Assembly: GCA_034096865.1 (NCBI GenBank)
Contig: JAWQFJ010016895.1
Coordinates: forward strand, 62,001 to 126,000
Reading direction: 5' to 3'
DNA from: Theodoxus fluviatilis
Taxonomy: Eukaryota > Mollusca > Gastropoda > Cycloneritida > Neritidae
Length of the DNA stretch: 64,000 nt
Part shown: positions 36,048 through 63,389 of the stretch, one piece after another
Numbering within the stretch: the stretch's first letter is position 1
Layout: every line of letters begins with the position of its first letter
Translations under genes and position numbers: made by a program
Notes under the pieces: model-generated
The model's input: the letters and a program-made list of their open reading frames with translations, nothing else
Database searches by the model: none
What the model was told of the DNA's origin: nothing

Positions 36048-37800
36048 AATTTGTGTATGTGTGAAAGTGTGTGTAGGCATTCTTTGAAAAAAATTGAGGG
36101 TTTATACATGCTTATATTAGCTAAATGGAATCGCTTTGGAGGGGGAAATGCTCGATTGGAAGATAGAAGGAATCTTGAAGTTACAAAGGCCCTGCTCTGC
36201 CCTTTTTCAAGCTGATGGTCTGAAGGAGGCGCTTGAATCAGTGCTCTTCTCATTAGAAGCCTACAGTGAAGTAGCCTTTTTGTGAGAGTTTACAAGGGTT
36301 TGTGAGGGTTCTAATCAATGTGGGAATCTTTGACAGAAATAGAGGAAAGTTGTCACACAATAGTGTTCTCTGTGTTGTTACTATAATGCACGTATGAAAT
36401 CAGTAATATACATGTATGTATGTATAGATTATGTTATGTTCTCATACAGAGTTTACTCAGGGAAGTATATTATCGTTACTGTAGGACATCTGGCAATAAT
36501 TTTTTCTTTCTTTTTAAAACATGCATAGAGTTTTTATTTGATTTTGTATTTATCGTTATTTTGTGTTTGTGTGGTTTTCTTCAGTTACCCCAAAACTTGT
36601 TCCATGTAATACATTCAAAAGCCTTCATTTTCTTCATGAATGATAAATCTTTCCATAATGCTTGGAGTAAGAAGTTCCTCATTGTATTTGGCTAGAATCA
36701 AGGCAGGTGTGAGTGCAAATTGGCCACAATTAAATAAGATTTTGTCGTTTTGTAAACTTTTTGTTTTGATAGTTTATGGCCTTTCAGCCAACGCAGGCTA
36801 TGTACAATAATTTCATTCAATTTGTTATGTATTAAAGTTTGACTGATAAAAAACATTCCAGAAATTGTTTTGCTTTATATTATCAAAGGAAAGGGTAATA
36901 CTTTGTAAGCCTAATGTGTGTATTCTCAGTGACAAGCCTTGCAATGACACCCTTTCTGTTTACTTGCTTGTCAATCTCTCTTTCTATCATGATTTGTCAT
37001 GTATCTTTCATTTGTTTCAGTTGCCTTGGGGATATGTTTTGCCCCTGTGAACTATGTTGTCATGAATCAGAGTGCCTGGTAGAAGTGATAAACTGGACAC
37101 ATCACTGTCATTAATGCACAAACCTATGTTCAACTTCCTTCATGCTTTTATACAACTCCAGAGCAAGTTTTGCCTCGGTCAGTCTCATCTTGTATGTAAT
37201 TTGTGAATGATTGTTCTGCAAATCCATTCTGGCTTACAGAGGAAGAAAACATCTATTTATTGTGTTATACCTTCCACAGCAGTGCAGATTCATTTAAGTT
37301 CCAATTACAAAGCTGCACTCTTGCCAGAGATGGGCAGTTTCAGGACCACCAGTGAAGATGGACTTGTTCACATCTGAGGTAAAAAAAAATCAAACTACCT
37401 TAGTGACTGTAAGACAGAATGTTGAGTGCCAACAATGCACAGAACTGCAGATTTCTTTGTATTTGGCATTTTCATTTTTTTCCATTCTTCGTTTATTAGA
37501 AATCTTGCAGGAACATTTTTCAGTGATACACATTTTAACTGCATGAAAAGTGGATGTATTTATGTGATAATAAAACTGATTTTGATGTCTTGTGAACAGC
37601 TTGTCTTGTGTTTTTGAATTTTGGTGGAGGGAACAGCAACTCACTAAGCTGAAACTTTTTATGTGAGTGCATCCTAAGGCAAGAAGGATCCAGTCATACA
37701 ATCAGTAAGGTTTTGATGTACCTGCCTAGATGATTTTCTTCAACTGTGGAGAACTTGAGGGAAGTTTCTGTCCAGATGCAGTGTTCCAAACCAACTTTCT
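36048..37800. other. Intergenic or MXRA7 3' flank, nothing recognised
   Basis: AT-rich, with only short frames. A short dispersed word shared with 3940-4135 lies at 36770-36805. AATAAA-type signals occur (for example near 37568), but none can be assigned to a transcript. Confidence 0.4.
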
Positions 37801-37805
37801 ACACA

Positions 37806-40800
37806 CCTTTCCAGCACCAGTCATGTCATCATTCCCGCCCACCAGCCATGCCATCATTCCCACCCACCAGCCTTGCCATCATTCCCGCACCAGCCTTGCC
37901 ATCATTCCCACCCACCAGCCTTGCCGTCATTCCCACCCACCAGCCTTGCCGTCATTCCCGCCCACCAGCCTTGCCTTCATTCCCACCCACCAGCCATGTC
38001 ATCATTCCCACCCACCAGCCTTGCCATCATTCCACCACCAGCCATGTCATCATTCCTGCACCAGTCATGTCATCATTCCACCACAAGCCTTGCCATCATT
38101 CCACCACCAGCCTTGCCGTCATTCCACCACCAGCCCTGCCATCATTCCCGCACCAGTCATGCCGTCATTCCACCACAAGCCATGTCATCATTCCCACCCA
38201 CCAGCCATGTCATCATTCCCGCACCAGTCATGTCATCATTCCACCACAAGCCTTGCCATCATTCCCACTCACCAGCCTTGCCATCATTCCCACCCACCAG
38301 CCTTGCCATCATTCCCGCACCAGTCTTGCCGTCATTCCACCACAAGCCCTGCCATCATTCCCACTCACCAGCCTTGCCATCATTCCCGCACCAGTCATGC
38401 CATCATTCCCACTCACCAGCCTTGCCATCATTCCCACCCACCAGCCTTGCCATCATTCCCGCACCAGTCTTGCCGTCATTCCACCACAAGCCCTGCCATC
38501 ATTCCCACTCACCAGCCTTGCCATCATTCCCGCACCAGTCATATCATCATTCCACCACAAGCCTTGCCATCATTCCCACTCACCAGCCTTGCCATCATTC
38601 CCGCACCAGTCATGCCGTCATTCCCACCCACCAGCCTTGCCATCATTCCCGCACCAGTCATGTCATCATTCCACCACAAGCCTTGCCATCATTCCCACTC
38701 ACCAGCCTTGCCATCATTCCCGCACCAGTCATGCCGTCATTCCACCACAAGCCTTGTCATCATTCCCACCCACCAGCCTTGCCATCATTCCCGCACCAGT
38801 CATGCCGTCATTCCACCACAAGCCTTGCCATCATTCCCACTCACCAGCCTTGTCATCATTCCCACCCACCAGCCTTGTCATCATTCCCACCCACCAGCCT
38901 TGCCGTCATTCCACCACCAGCCCTGCCGTCATTCCACCACCAGCCTTGCCTTCATTCCCACCCACCAGCCTTGCCGTCATTCCCACCCACCAGCTTTGCC
39001 ATCATTCCCACCCACCAGCCTTGCCTTCATTCCCACCCACCAGCCTTGCCTTCATTCCCACCCACCAGCCTTGCCTTCATTCCCACCCACCAGCCATGTC
39101 ATCATTCCCACCCACCAGCCATGTCATCATTCCCACCCACCAGCCATGTCATCATTCCCACTCACCAGCCATGTCATCATTCCCACCCACCAGCCATGTC
39201 ATCATTCCCACCCACCAGCCATGTCATCATTCCCACCCACCAGCCATGTCATCATTCCCACCCACCAGCCATGTCATCATTCCCACCCACCAGCCATGTC
39301 ATCATTCCCACTCACCAGCCATGTCATCATTCCCGCCCACCAGCCTTGCCATCATTCCACCACCAGCCCTGCCGTCATTCCCACCCACCAGCCCTGCCGT
39401 CATTCCCACCCACCAGCCATGTCATCATTCCCACCCACCAGCCATGTCATCATTCCCACCCACCAGCCATGCCGTCATTCCCACCCACCAGCCATGTCAT
39501 CATTCCCACCCACCAGCCATGTCATCATTCCCACCCACCAGCCATGTCATCATTCCCACCCACCAGCCATGTCATCATTCCCACTCACCAGCCATGTCAT
39601 CATTCCCACCCACCAGCCTTGCCGTCATTCCCACCCACCAGCCTTGCCGTCATTCCCACCCACCAGCCATGTCATCATTCCCACCCACCAGCCTTGCCGT
39701 CATTCCCACCCACCAGCCTTGCCGTCATTCCCACCCACCAGCCTTGCCTTCATTCCCACCCACCAGCCATGTCATCATTCCCACCCACCAGCCATGTCAT
39801 CATTCCCACCCACCAGCCATGCCGTCATTCCCACCCACCAGCCTTGCCGTCATTCCACCACCAGCCTTGCCGTCATTCCCACCCACCAGCCATGTCATCA
39901 TTCCCACCCACCAGCCATGTCATCATTCCCACCCACCAGCCATGTCATCATTCCCACCCACCAGCCATGTCATCATTCCCACCCACCAGCCATGTCATCA
40001 TTCCCACCCACCAGCCATGTCATCATTCCCACCCACCAGCCATGTCATCATTCCACCACAAGCCTTGCCGTCATTCCCACCCACCAGCCTTGCCATCGTT
40101 CCCGCACCAGTCATGCCGTCATTCCACCACAAGCCATGCCATCATTCCCACCCACCAGCCTTGCCATCATTCCCGCACCAGTCTTGCCGTCATTCCACCA
40201 CAAGCCATGCCATCATTCCCACTCACCAGCCTTGTCATCATTCCCACCCACCAGCCTTGCCGTCATTCCCACCCACCAGCCTTGCCGTCATTCCACCACC
40301 AGCCCTGCCGTCATTCCCACCCACCAGCCTTGCCATCATTCCCACTCACCAGCCTTGTCATCATTCCCGCCCACCAGCCATGTCATCATTCCCACCCACC
40401 AGCCTTGCCGTCATTCCACCACCAGCCCTGCCGTCATTCCCACCCACCAGCCTTGCCATCATTCCCACTCACCAGCCTTGCCATCATTCCCGCACCAGTC
40501 ATGCCGTCATTCCACCACAAGCCATGCCATCATTCCCACCCACCAGCCTTGCCATCATTCCCGCACCAGTCTTGCCGTCATTCCACCACAAGCCATGCCA
40601 TCATTCCCACTCACCAGCCTTGCCATCATTCCCACCCACCAGCCTTGCCGTCATTCCACCACCAGCCTTGCCATCATTCCCACCCACCAGCCTTGCCGTC
40701 ATTCCACCACCAGCCTTGCCATCATTCCCACCCACCAGCCTTGCCGTCATTCCACCACCAGCCTTGCCATCATTCCCACCCACCAGCCTTGCCATCATTC

Positions 40801-43800
40801 CCACCCACCAGCCTTGCCGTCATTCCCACCCATCAGCCTTGCCAACATTCCCACTCACCAGCCTTGCCGTCATTCTCACTCACCAGCCTTGCTATCATTC
40901 CCGCACCAGTCATGCCGTCATTCCACCACCAGCCTTGCCGACATTCCCACTCACCAGCCTTGCCGTCATTCCCGCACCAGTCATGCCGTCATTCCACCAC
41001 AAGCCATGCCATCATTCCCACCCACCAGCCTTGCCTTCATTCCGCACCAGCCTTGCCGTCATTCCACCACCAGCCTTGCCGTCATTCCACCACCAGCCTT
41101 GCCGTCATTCCACCACCAGCCTTGCCGTCATTCCCACCCACCAGCCTTGCCGTCATTCCACCACCAGCCTTGCCGTCATTCCACCACCAGCCTTGCCGTC
41201 ATTCCACCACCAGCCTTGCCGTCATTCCCACCCACCAGCCTTGATGACATTCCCACCAACCAGCCTTGCCTTCATTCCGCACCAGCCTTGCCGTCATTCC
41301 ACCACCAGCCTTGCCGTCATTCCCACCCACCAGCCTTGATGACATTCCCACCAACCAGCCTTGCCTTCATTCCGCACCAGCCTTGCCGTCATTCCACCAC
41401 CAGCCTTGCCGACATCCCCACCCACCAGCCTTGCCGACATCCCCACCCACCAGCCTTGCCGACATCCCCACCCACCAGCCTTGCCGTCATTCTTGCACCA
41501 GCCTTGCCATCATTCCCACCCACCAGCCTTGCCGTCATTCCCACCCACCAGCCTTGCCGACATCCCCACCCACCAGCCTTGCCGTCATTCCTGCACCAGC
41601 CTTGCCGACATTCCCACCCACCAGCCTTGCCGACATTCCCACCCACCAGCCTTGCCGTCATTCCCACCCACCAGCCTTGCCGTCGTTCCCACCCACCAGC
41701 CTTGCCGTCATTCCCACCCACCAGCCTTGCTGTCATTCCCACCCACCAGCCTTGCCGTCATTCCACCACCAGCCTTGCTGACATTCCCACCCACCAGCCT
41801 TGCTGACATTCCCACCCACCAGTCTTGCCGTCATTCCTGCACCAGCCTTGCTGTCATTCCCACCCACCAGCCTTGCCGACATTCCCACCCACCAGCTTTG
41901 CCGTCATTCCCACCCACCAGCCTTGCCGTCGTTCCCACCCACCAGCCTTGCCGTCATTCCCACCCACCAGCCTTGCTGTCATTCCCACCCACCAGTCTTG
42001 CCGTCATTCCTGCACCAGCCTTGCCGTCATTCCACCACCAGCCTTGCTGACATTCCCACCCACCAGCCTTGGTTGCCGACATTCCCACCCACCAGCCTTG
42101 CCGTCATTCCTGCACCAGCCTTGCCATCATTCCCACCCACCAGCCCTGCCGTCATTCCACCACCAGCCCTGCTGTCATTCCTGCACCAGCCTTGCCGTCA
42201 TTCCACCACCAGCCTTGGTTGCTGACATTCCCACCCACCAGCCTTGCCGTCATTCCCACCCACCAGCCTTGCTGTCATTCCCACCCACCAGCCTTGCCGT
42301 CATTCCACCACCAGCCTTGCTGACATTCCCACCCACCAGCCTTGCTGACATTCCCACCCACCAGCCTTGGTTGCCGACACTCCCACCCACCAGCCTTGGT
42401 TGCCGACATTCCCACCCACCAGCCTTGCTGACACTCCCACCCACCAGCCCTGCCGTCATTCCACCACCAGCCTTGCCGTCATTCCACCACCAGCCTTGCT
42501 GACACTCCCACCCACCAGCCTTGCCGTCATTCCACCACCAGCCTTGCTGACACTCCCACCCACCAGCCTTGCCGTCATTCCACCACCAGCCTTGCCGTCA
42601 TTCCACCACCAGCCTTGCTGACATTCCCACCCACCAGCCTTGGTTGCCGACACTCCCACCCACCAGCCTTGCCGTCATTCCTGCACCAGCCTTGCCGTCA
42701 TTCCCACCCACCAGCCTTGCCGTCATTCCCACCCACCAGCCCTGCCGTCATTCCACCACCAGCCCTGCTGTCATTCCCACCCACCAGCCCTGCCGTCATT
42801 CCCACCCACCAGCCTTGCCGTCATTCCCACCCACCAGCCCTGCCGTCATTCCACCACCAGCCCTGCCGTCATTCCACCACCAGCCTTGCTGACACTCCCA
42901 CCCACCAGCCTTGGTTGCCGACACTCCCACCCACCAGCCCTGCCGTCATTCCCACCCACCAGCCTTGCCGTCATTCCACCACCAGCCCTGCCGTCATTCC
43001 ACCACCAGCCTTGCCGTCATTCCACCACCAGCCTTGCTGACACTCCCACCCACCAGCCTTGGTTGCCGACACTCCCACCCACCAGCCTTGGTTGCCGACA
43101 CTCCCACCCACCAGCCTTGCCGTCATTCCACCACCAGCCTTGCCGTCATTCCACCACCAGCCTTGCCGTCATTCCACCACCTGCCTTGCCGTCATTCCAC
43201 CACCAGCCTTGCTGACACTCCCACCCACCAGCCTTGGTTGCCGACACTCCCACCCACCAGCCTTGGTTGCCGACACTCCCACCCACCAGCCTTGCCGTCA
43301 TTCCCACCCACCAGCCCTGCCGTCATTCCCACCCACCAGCCCTGCCGTCATTCCACCACCAGCCCTGCCGTCATTCCACCACCAGCCTTGCTGACATTCC
43401 CACCCACCAGCCTTTCCGACGTTCCCACCCACCAGCCTTGCCGTTATTCCCACCCACCAGCCTTGCCGTTATTCCTGCACCAGCCTTGCCGTTATTCCTG
43501 CACCAGCCTTGCCGTCATTCCACCACCAGCCTTGCCGTTATTTCTGCACCAGCCTTGCCGTCATTCCACCACCAGCCTTGCTGACATTCCCACCCACCAG
43601 CCATGCCGTCATTCCACCACCAGCCTTGCCGTCATTCCACCTGCCAGCCTTGCTGACATTCCCACCCACCAGCCATGCCGTCATTCCCACCCACCAGCCT
43701 TGCCGTCATTCCTGCACCAGCCTTGCTGACATTCCCACCCACCAGCCATGCCGTCATTCCCACCCACCAGCCTTGCCGTCATTCCACCACCAGCCTTGCT

Positions 43801-46060
43801 GACATTCCCACCCACCAGCCATGCCGTCATTCCCACCCACCAGCCTTGCCGTCATTCCTGCACCAGCCTTGCCGTCATTCCCACCCACCAGCCTTGCCGT
43901 TATTCCTGCACCAGCCTTGCCGTTATTCCTGCACCAGCCCTGCCGTCATTCCACCACCAGCCTTGCCGTTATTCCACCACCAGCCTTGCCGTTATTCCAC
44001 CACCAGCCTTGCTGACATTCCCACCCACCAGCCTTGCTGACATTCCCACCCACCAGCCTTGCCGTCATTCCCACCCACCAGCCTTGCCATCATTCCCACC
44101 CACCAGCCTTGCCGACATTCCCACCCACCAGCCTTGCCGTCATTCCCACCCACCAGCCTTGCCGACATTCCCACCCACCAGCCTTGCCGACATTCCCACC
44201 CACCAGCCTTGCTGACATTCCCACCCACCAGCCTTGCCATCATTCCCACCCACCAGCCTTGCCGTTATTCCCACCCACCAGCCTTACCAACATTCCCTTG
44301 CCGTCATTCCCACCCACCAGCCTTGCCATCATTCCCACCCACCAGCCTTGCCGACATTCCCACCCACCAGCCTTGCCGACATTCCCACCCACCAGCCTTG
44401 CTGACATTCCCACCCACCAGCCTTGCCGACATTCCCACCCACCAGCCTTGCCGACATTCCCACCCACCAGCCTTGCCGTCATTCCCACCCACCAGCCTTG
44501 CCGTCATTCCTGCACCAGCCTTGCCGTCATTCCCACCCACCAGCCTTGCCGACATTCCCACCCACCAGCCTTGCCGACATTCCCACCCACCAGCCTTGCC
44601 GTCATTCCTGCACCAGCCTTGCCATCATTCCTGCACCAGCCTTGCCATCATTCCTGCACCAGCCTTGCCGACATTCCTGCACCAGCCTTGCTGTCACTCC
44701 TGCACCAGCCTTGCCATCATTCCTGCACCAGCCTTGCCGACATTCCTGCACCAGCCTTGCTGTCACTCCTGCACCAGCCTTGCCATCATTCCTGCACCAG
44801 CCTTGCCGACATTCCTGCACCAGCCTTGCCATCATTCCTGCACCAGCCTTGCCGATATTCCTGCACCAGCCTTGTCGACATTCCTGCACCAGCCTTGCCG
44901 TCATTCCCACCCACCAGCCTTGCCGACATTCCCACCCACCAGCTTTGGTTGCCGACATTCCCACCCATCAGCCTTGCCAACATTCTCACCCACCAGCCAT
45001 GCCATCATTCCCACCCACCAGCCTTGCCGACATTCCCACCCACCAGACTTGGTTGCCGACATTCCCACCCATCAGCCTTGCCGACATTCCCACCCACCAG
45101 CCTTGCCGACATTCCAACCCACCAGCCTTGCCGACATTCCCACCCACCAGCCTTGGTTGCCGACATTCCCACCCATCAGCCTTGCCGTCATTCCTGCACC
45201 AGCCTTGCCGTCATTCCTGCACCAGCCTTGCCAACATTCTCACTCACCAGCCTTGCCGACATTCCCACCCACCAGCCTTGCCGACATTCCCACCCAACAG
45301 CCTTGCCATCATTCCTGCACCAGCCTTGCCGTCATTCCTGCACCAGCCTTGCCGTCATTCCTGCACCAGCCTTGCCGACATTCCCACCCACCAGCCTTGC
45401 CGTCATTCCTGCACCAGCCTTGCCGACATTCCCACCCACCAGCCTTGCCGACATTCCCACCCACCAGCCTTGCCAACATTCCCACCCACCAGCCTTGCCG
45501 ACATTCCCACCCACCAGCCTTGCCGTCATTCCACCACCAGCCTTGCCGTCATTCCTGCACCAGCCTTGCCGACATTCCCACCCACCAGCCTTGCCGTCAT
45601 TCCACCACCAGCCTTGCCGTCATTCCTGCACCAGCCTTGCCGACATTCCCACCCACCAGCCTTGCCGTCATTCCACCACCAGCCTTGCCGTCATTCCACC
45701 ACCAGCCTTGCCGACATTCCCACCCACCAGCCTTGCTGTCATTCCTGCACCAGCCTTGCCGACATTCCCACCCACCAGCCTTGCCGACATTCCCACCCAC
45801 CAGCCTTGCCATCATTCCTGCACCAGCCTTGCCATCATTCCCACCCACCAGCCTTGGCGTCATTCCTGCACCAGCCTTGGCATCATTCCTGCACCAGCCT
45901 TGCCATCATTCCTGCACCAGCCTTGCCGACATTCCCACCCACCAGCCTTGCTGACATTCCCACCCACCAGCCTTGCCGACATTCCCACCCACCAGCCTTG
46001 CCGACATTCCCACCCACCAGCCTTGCCGACATTTCCACAGCAGCCTTGCCGTCATTCCCG
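37806..46060. repeat. 8.25-kb variant minisatellite, 23-25-bp units, about 340 copies
   Basis: One continuous array of CCAGCCTTGCCGTCATTCC-type units. Three linker types alternate: CCCACCCACCAG (25-bp unit), CCACCACCAG (23 bp) and CCTGCACCAG or CCGCACCAG (23 bp). The word after GCC also varies (ATGTCAT, TTGCCAT, TTGCCGT, TTGCCGAC, TTGGTTGCCGAC). Blocks of one variant mark local expansions, for example ATGTCAT units at 39080-39350, a 48-bp dimer at 40620-40790 and a 69-bp trimer at 44640-44830. The unit lacks stop codons in every forward frame, so long open frames (up to 1358 codons) arise by chance and are not called. It lies between the 3' ends of MXRA7 and EME. Confidence 0.97.
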
Positions 46061-46356
46061 GATGGGAATGAATGAATTTCTGACCATTACTGGCAGATTA
46101 CATGTTATGCCTCTCAATGTGTTGACTCAGTAGATCAAGAATGAAAACACAGGTACTGTAACTCCATCATCAGAAATATTCAGTAGAAGCTTTGATGTGA
46201 TCACAAGCATTACTCTAATAGTAATATGTGGCTGTGTAATATGCATGCATGACATTTTTAGCTTGAAACTTGCTATTCAATCTCTTGATCAAGCTTACAT
46301 TTAATAATAACAATCACGCACACACACACAAAACTTCTTAAATTTATGGCAAACAT

Positions 46357-46463
46357 TTTATTCATTGAGGTTGTTGGCATTTCAAACACACACATGGATA
46401 GCACTGGGTTAAAAATGTGAACATATAATGATTCATGTGAATCAATCCTGATGCCTTTTTATT
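46357..46463 (-). terminator. Candidate polyadenylation signals for EME
   Basis: Two AATAAA hexamers on the minus strand, at 46458-46463 and 46357-46362, lie about 100 and 200 nt downstream of the EME stop codon. Either could end the transcript before the giant minisatellite. Confidence 0.55.
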
Positions 46464-46559
46464 ATTCCAATCCAGTATGATGCCATTCAGTTCAACCTGG
46501 CATAAGTGGATCACAAGGAAGGTTGGACACAAAACCATAGTTCAAAATCACCACATGGG

Positions 46560-60790
<14,231 letters not shown>

Positions 60791-60939
60791 ATCTCCTTCA
60801 AGTCCGGATGCAGAATATCATTTGCAGATTGTTTTTGGTTCTCTAAAGTGTCATGGTACAATGTCAACTGTGTTTTGCAAGGGGCATTAGCTTTTCGCAT
60901 TTCCCGCAATATCTTTGCTCAAACTTTGCTCAAACCCAA

Positions 60940-60975
60940 AACTGCTCTCACTTCCGGTATGAGTTATTCCCCTTG
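60940..60975 (-). promoter_or_regulatory. ETS/GABP-like site in the putative EME promoter
   Basis: On the minus strand ATACCGGAAGTGAGAGC lies about 160 nt upstream of the tentative EME start codon. CCGGAAGTG is the core ETS/GABP site common in promoters of housekeeping and DNA-repair genes. Confidence 0.45.
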
Positions 60976-61009
60976 ATGGCCGTGAGTGCGAGTGAGTGAG
61001 TTTTCTTTC

Positions 61010-61200
61010 ACTAAAAATGCTTTAAAAAAATAGTGGATTCCCCAAGTGTTCAATGGGCAGAAAAGATGGGATAGCATGCATTTCGTTGTTTACCTTCAAT
61101 TTTTTTCTTTTCTTCTTTTTTCTTTTTTTCTTTGCATGATGGAAACAAACTTTAGGGCCTGCAGAAAAAAAGGGTCCATCAGGTTACCATAACCACAAAA
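61010..61200. mobile_element. MITE right-end fragment (copy 4)
   Basis: CTTTAGGGCCTGCAGAAAAA, AAGGGTCCATC and GGTTACCATAACCACAAA match the right end of the MITE at 10391-10678. The left terminus was not found. A (GT)n run follows at 61203-61250. Confidence 0.55.
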
Positions 61201-61242
<42 letters not shown>

Positions 61243-61250
61243 GTGCATGC

Positions 61251-63040
61251 ATGCCTAATATCACTGTTGATACTCGTGTTTAGCTGTGGATGAACAATAT
61301 TCATATTTAATTAGGGGAAAGTGAGACATTAGTGACCACCTTTTGTGAATTTTCTAAATAGAATAGAATGTAATGTGCCTGTGCAGCCCTTAGCCTAAAT
61401 ACTAAGACATTTCTGAAAACTTGCATGTTTATTTTGTTTTTCGACAAAATGTCACTAATGGGGCAGCATTATTGAACAACATAGGAATGATAAATCGATG
61501 GCGGCACATGCACGCGGTCAAAAGTTTTTTCCTGTGGTGATGAAGTTCTCCCAGAGAAGCACATGGAGATTTAAGTGCACTTCAGCTGCGGAGCTGCCCA
61601 GTCTTGTATCATTTATGTGTAGGAGCTTTCCCATTGCCTAATGAGATGCAAACTAGAAGGTAAGCTTCTTTGTGATTGGCCTAAACAAATAACACACCAC
61701 TGCAGCTGTACAAATTATCTCTGGGGGTTTTCAGAAGGGGTCACTATTCTCACCCTGGTCACTAACGTTTCTACAATTCTAGGCAGCATTTTCATATTTG
61801 CCTAGTGCCGATGTGTATACATTTTAGCCGTTTTAGCCATGATTGTTGACATTTTGCTTTGTGGTCGCGTAGATGAAGTTGACACCGTCTTGCAACTATG
61901 CATCATTTATTCTTTTTAAACTACATTTTGATGGTAATTTTCTACTCATGTGCATGTATAGATCTGGCATCACTCTTGTCTGTATGCTTGCAGAAAACTT
62001 AACATTACAATGAATTTCCTCGAACACTGAAGCGAGTTTTATGGTAATGTGAATTTAAATCCTTGTACTGGGGGAGCTTCAACTGCTTTAGGTTCAGTTG
62101 TATCGAAATGAAAGTTATTCATAGGATGTAACAGGGTGACAAAGTTTTGCTGATTTTGCTTTCTGTGCATGGGCCGCTCCTATTTTCAAGTCTATCACCA
62201 TGTGGTCAGTTGTCCACTCAGCACTATCTTTCCTTCATGGTAAACACCCTCTCCAATTCCTACTGAAGCCATACAGTCCCATGCCAGCCTCTGCCTTCCC
62301 ACATCTCTCTGCACTTAAACGTCTTCCTTGTCATGACTCTGTTTCTTCTGGACATCTGGTCCCTCTTAAGTTCTTGGACAGCAGATGCCCCACTCTGCCC
62401 CCCCCCCCCTCTTCCCACGCATGCCTGGTACACCCCCCCATCCCCCACCCTCTCCGTCACATGCCACACCTTTCTCTTGACTCCTCCCCGGATTTCCGAT
62501 TTTTATGAAATACATGTATATTGAGGTGACCACTTGTGCTTAGGGCAGAGTAGAGTAGAGCAGGATAGAGTGCAGACTCATTCTTGCATACTGAATAAAT
62601 GGATGTAATGGGAACTATCTGACTCCATGTCCCTCTGTGTCTCTGCCGCCCACCATTTGGGAGGCAGGGGAAAAGTTCCCAACCTGCACCGTAGCCCCAG
62701 CAGCGTAAATGCTGGTACCGCTACAGTATATCTGGGGATGCACTCCAACATTAGCATAATTACATGTACATTTACATTTGTGTTGTAGGACGTAGTTTGG
62801 TGAAAATGCCTACTGCATGACTTCTGCACATTATCCATTCCTGAACGACTGGAATCATCTGACACATTGCCAACGCAGATTCATGAACAGAGGCAAACCT
62901 GTTTTCAGGCAGACAATATGGCAGAAACAAGTTGTCAGCCTCTTTCACTTCAACACAGTTGCTTTAAGTGCCTACTTTCCTTTTCTATTGAAAGGGTAAT
63001 CAAACACGGGACAGAAGATGTATCACCCTCCTCCAGTGCT
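61251..63040. other. Intergenic DNA, nothing recognised
   Basis: No convincing gene. A C-rich stretch at 62398-62455 and an open but unrecognised 102-codon frame at 62200-62508 were seen and not called. Confidence 0.4.
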
Positions 63041-63389
63041 TCAGATTGTTGGCGCGCCCGCGCCATTGGCGCATATTTTATCAGAATGGCGCATTACTTT
63101 CAATGTGTATGCGCCAGCCGGGCGTGTCATAAAAATCGCCAACTTGTATCGATCCTCGGTCCGTCTGTACCACTAAGCCACACCAAGCACATGTGGCCAC
63201 ACCACGGAGTACCAAAACCGACGCCAAACCGATGAACAGGCCTCAAACGTCGACAACGTCAAGTCAAACTGCTGCTTTGCCTAGCATCGATGCATCGCTC
63301 TGTGTGATTGGCTAACAGTCAGCAAACAACAATCAGCGAACATCTATCAGTTTACCTTGCACAGACTCTCACACGTGTGCGGAATCAAG

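Noticed and set aside
37730..46133. Giant Pro/His/Ser-rich reading frames of up to 1358 codons on the + strand
   Set aside because: All three forward frames are open at the same time because the minisatellite unit lacks stop trinucleotides; there is no codon-level signal favouring one frame.
62200..62508. 102-codon + strand frame
   Set aside because: C-rich low-complexity part and no recognised domain; could be a transposon fragment but cannot be supported.
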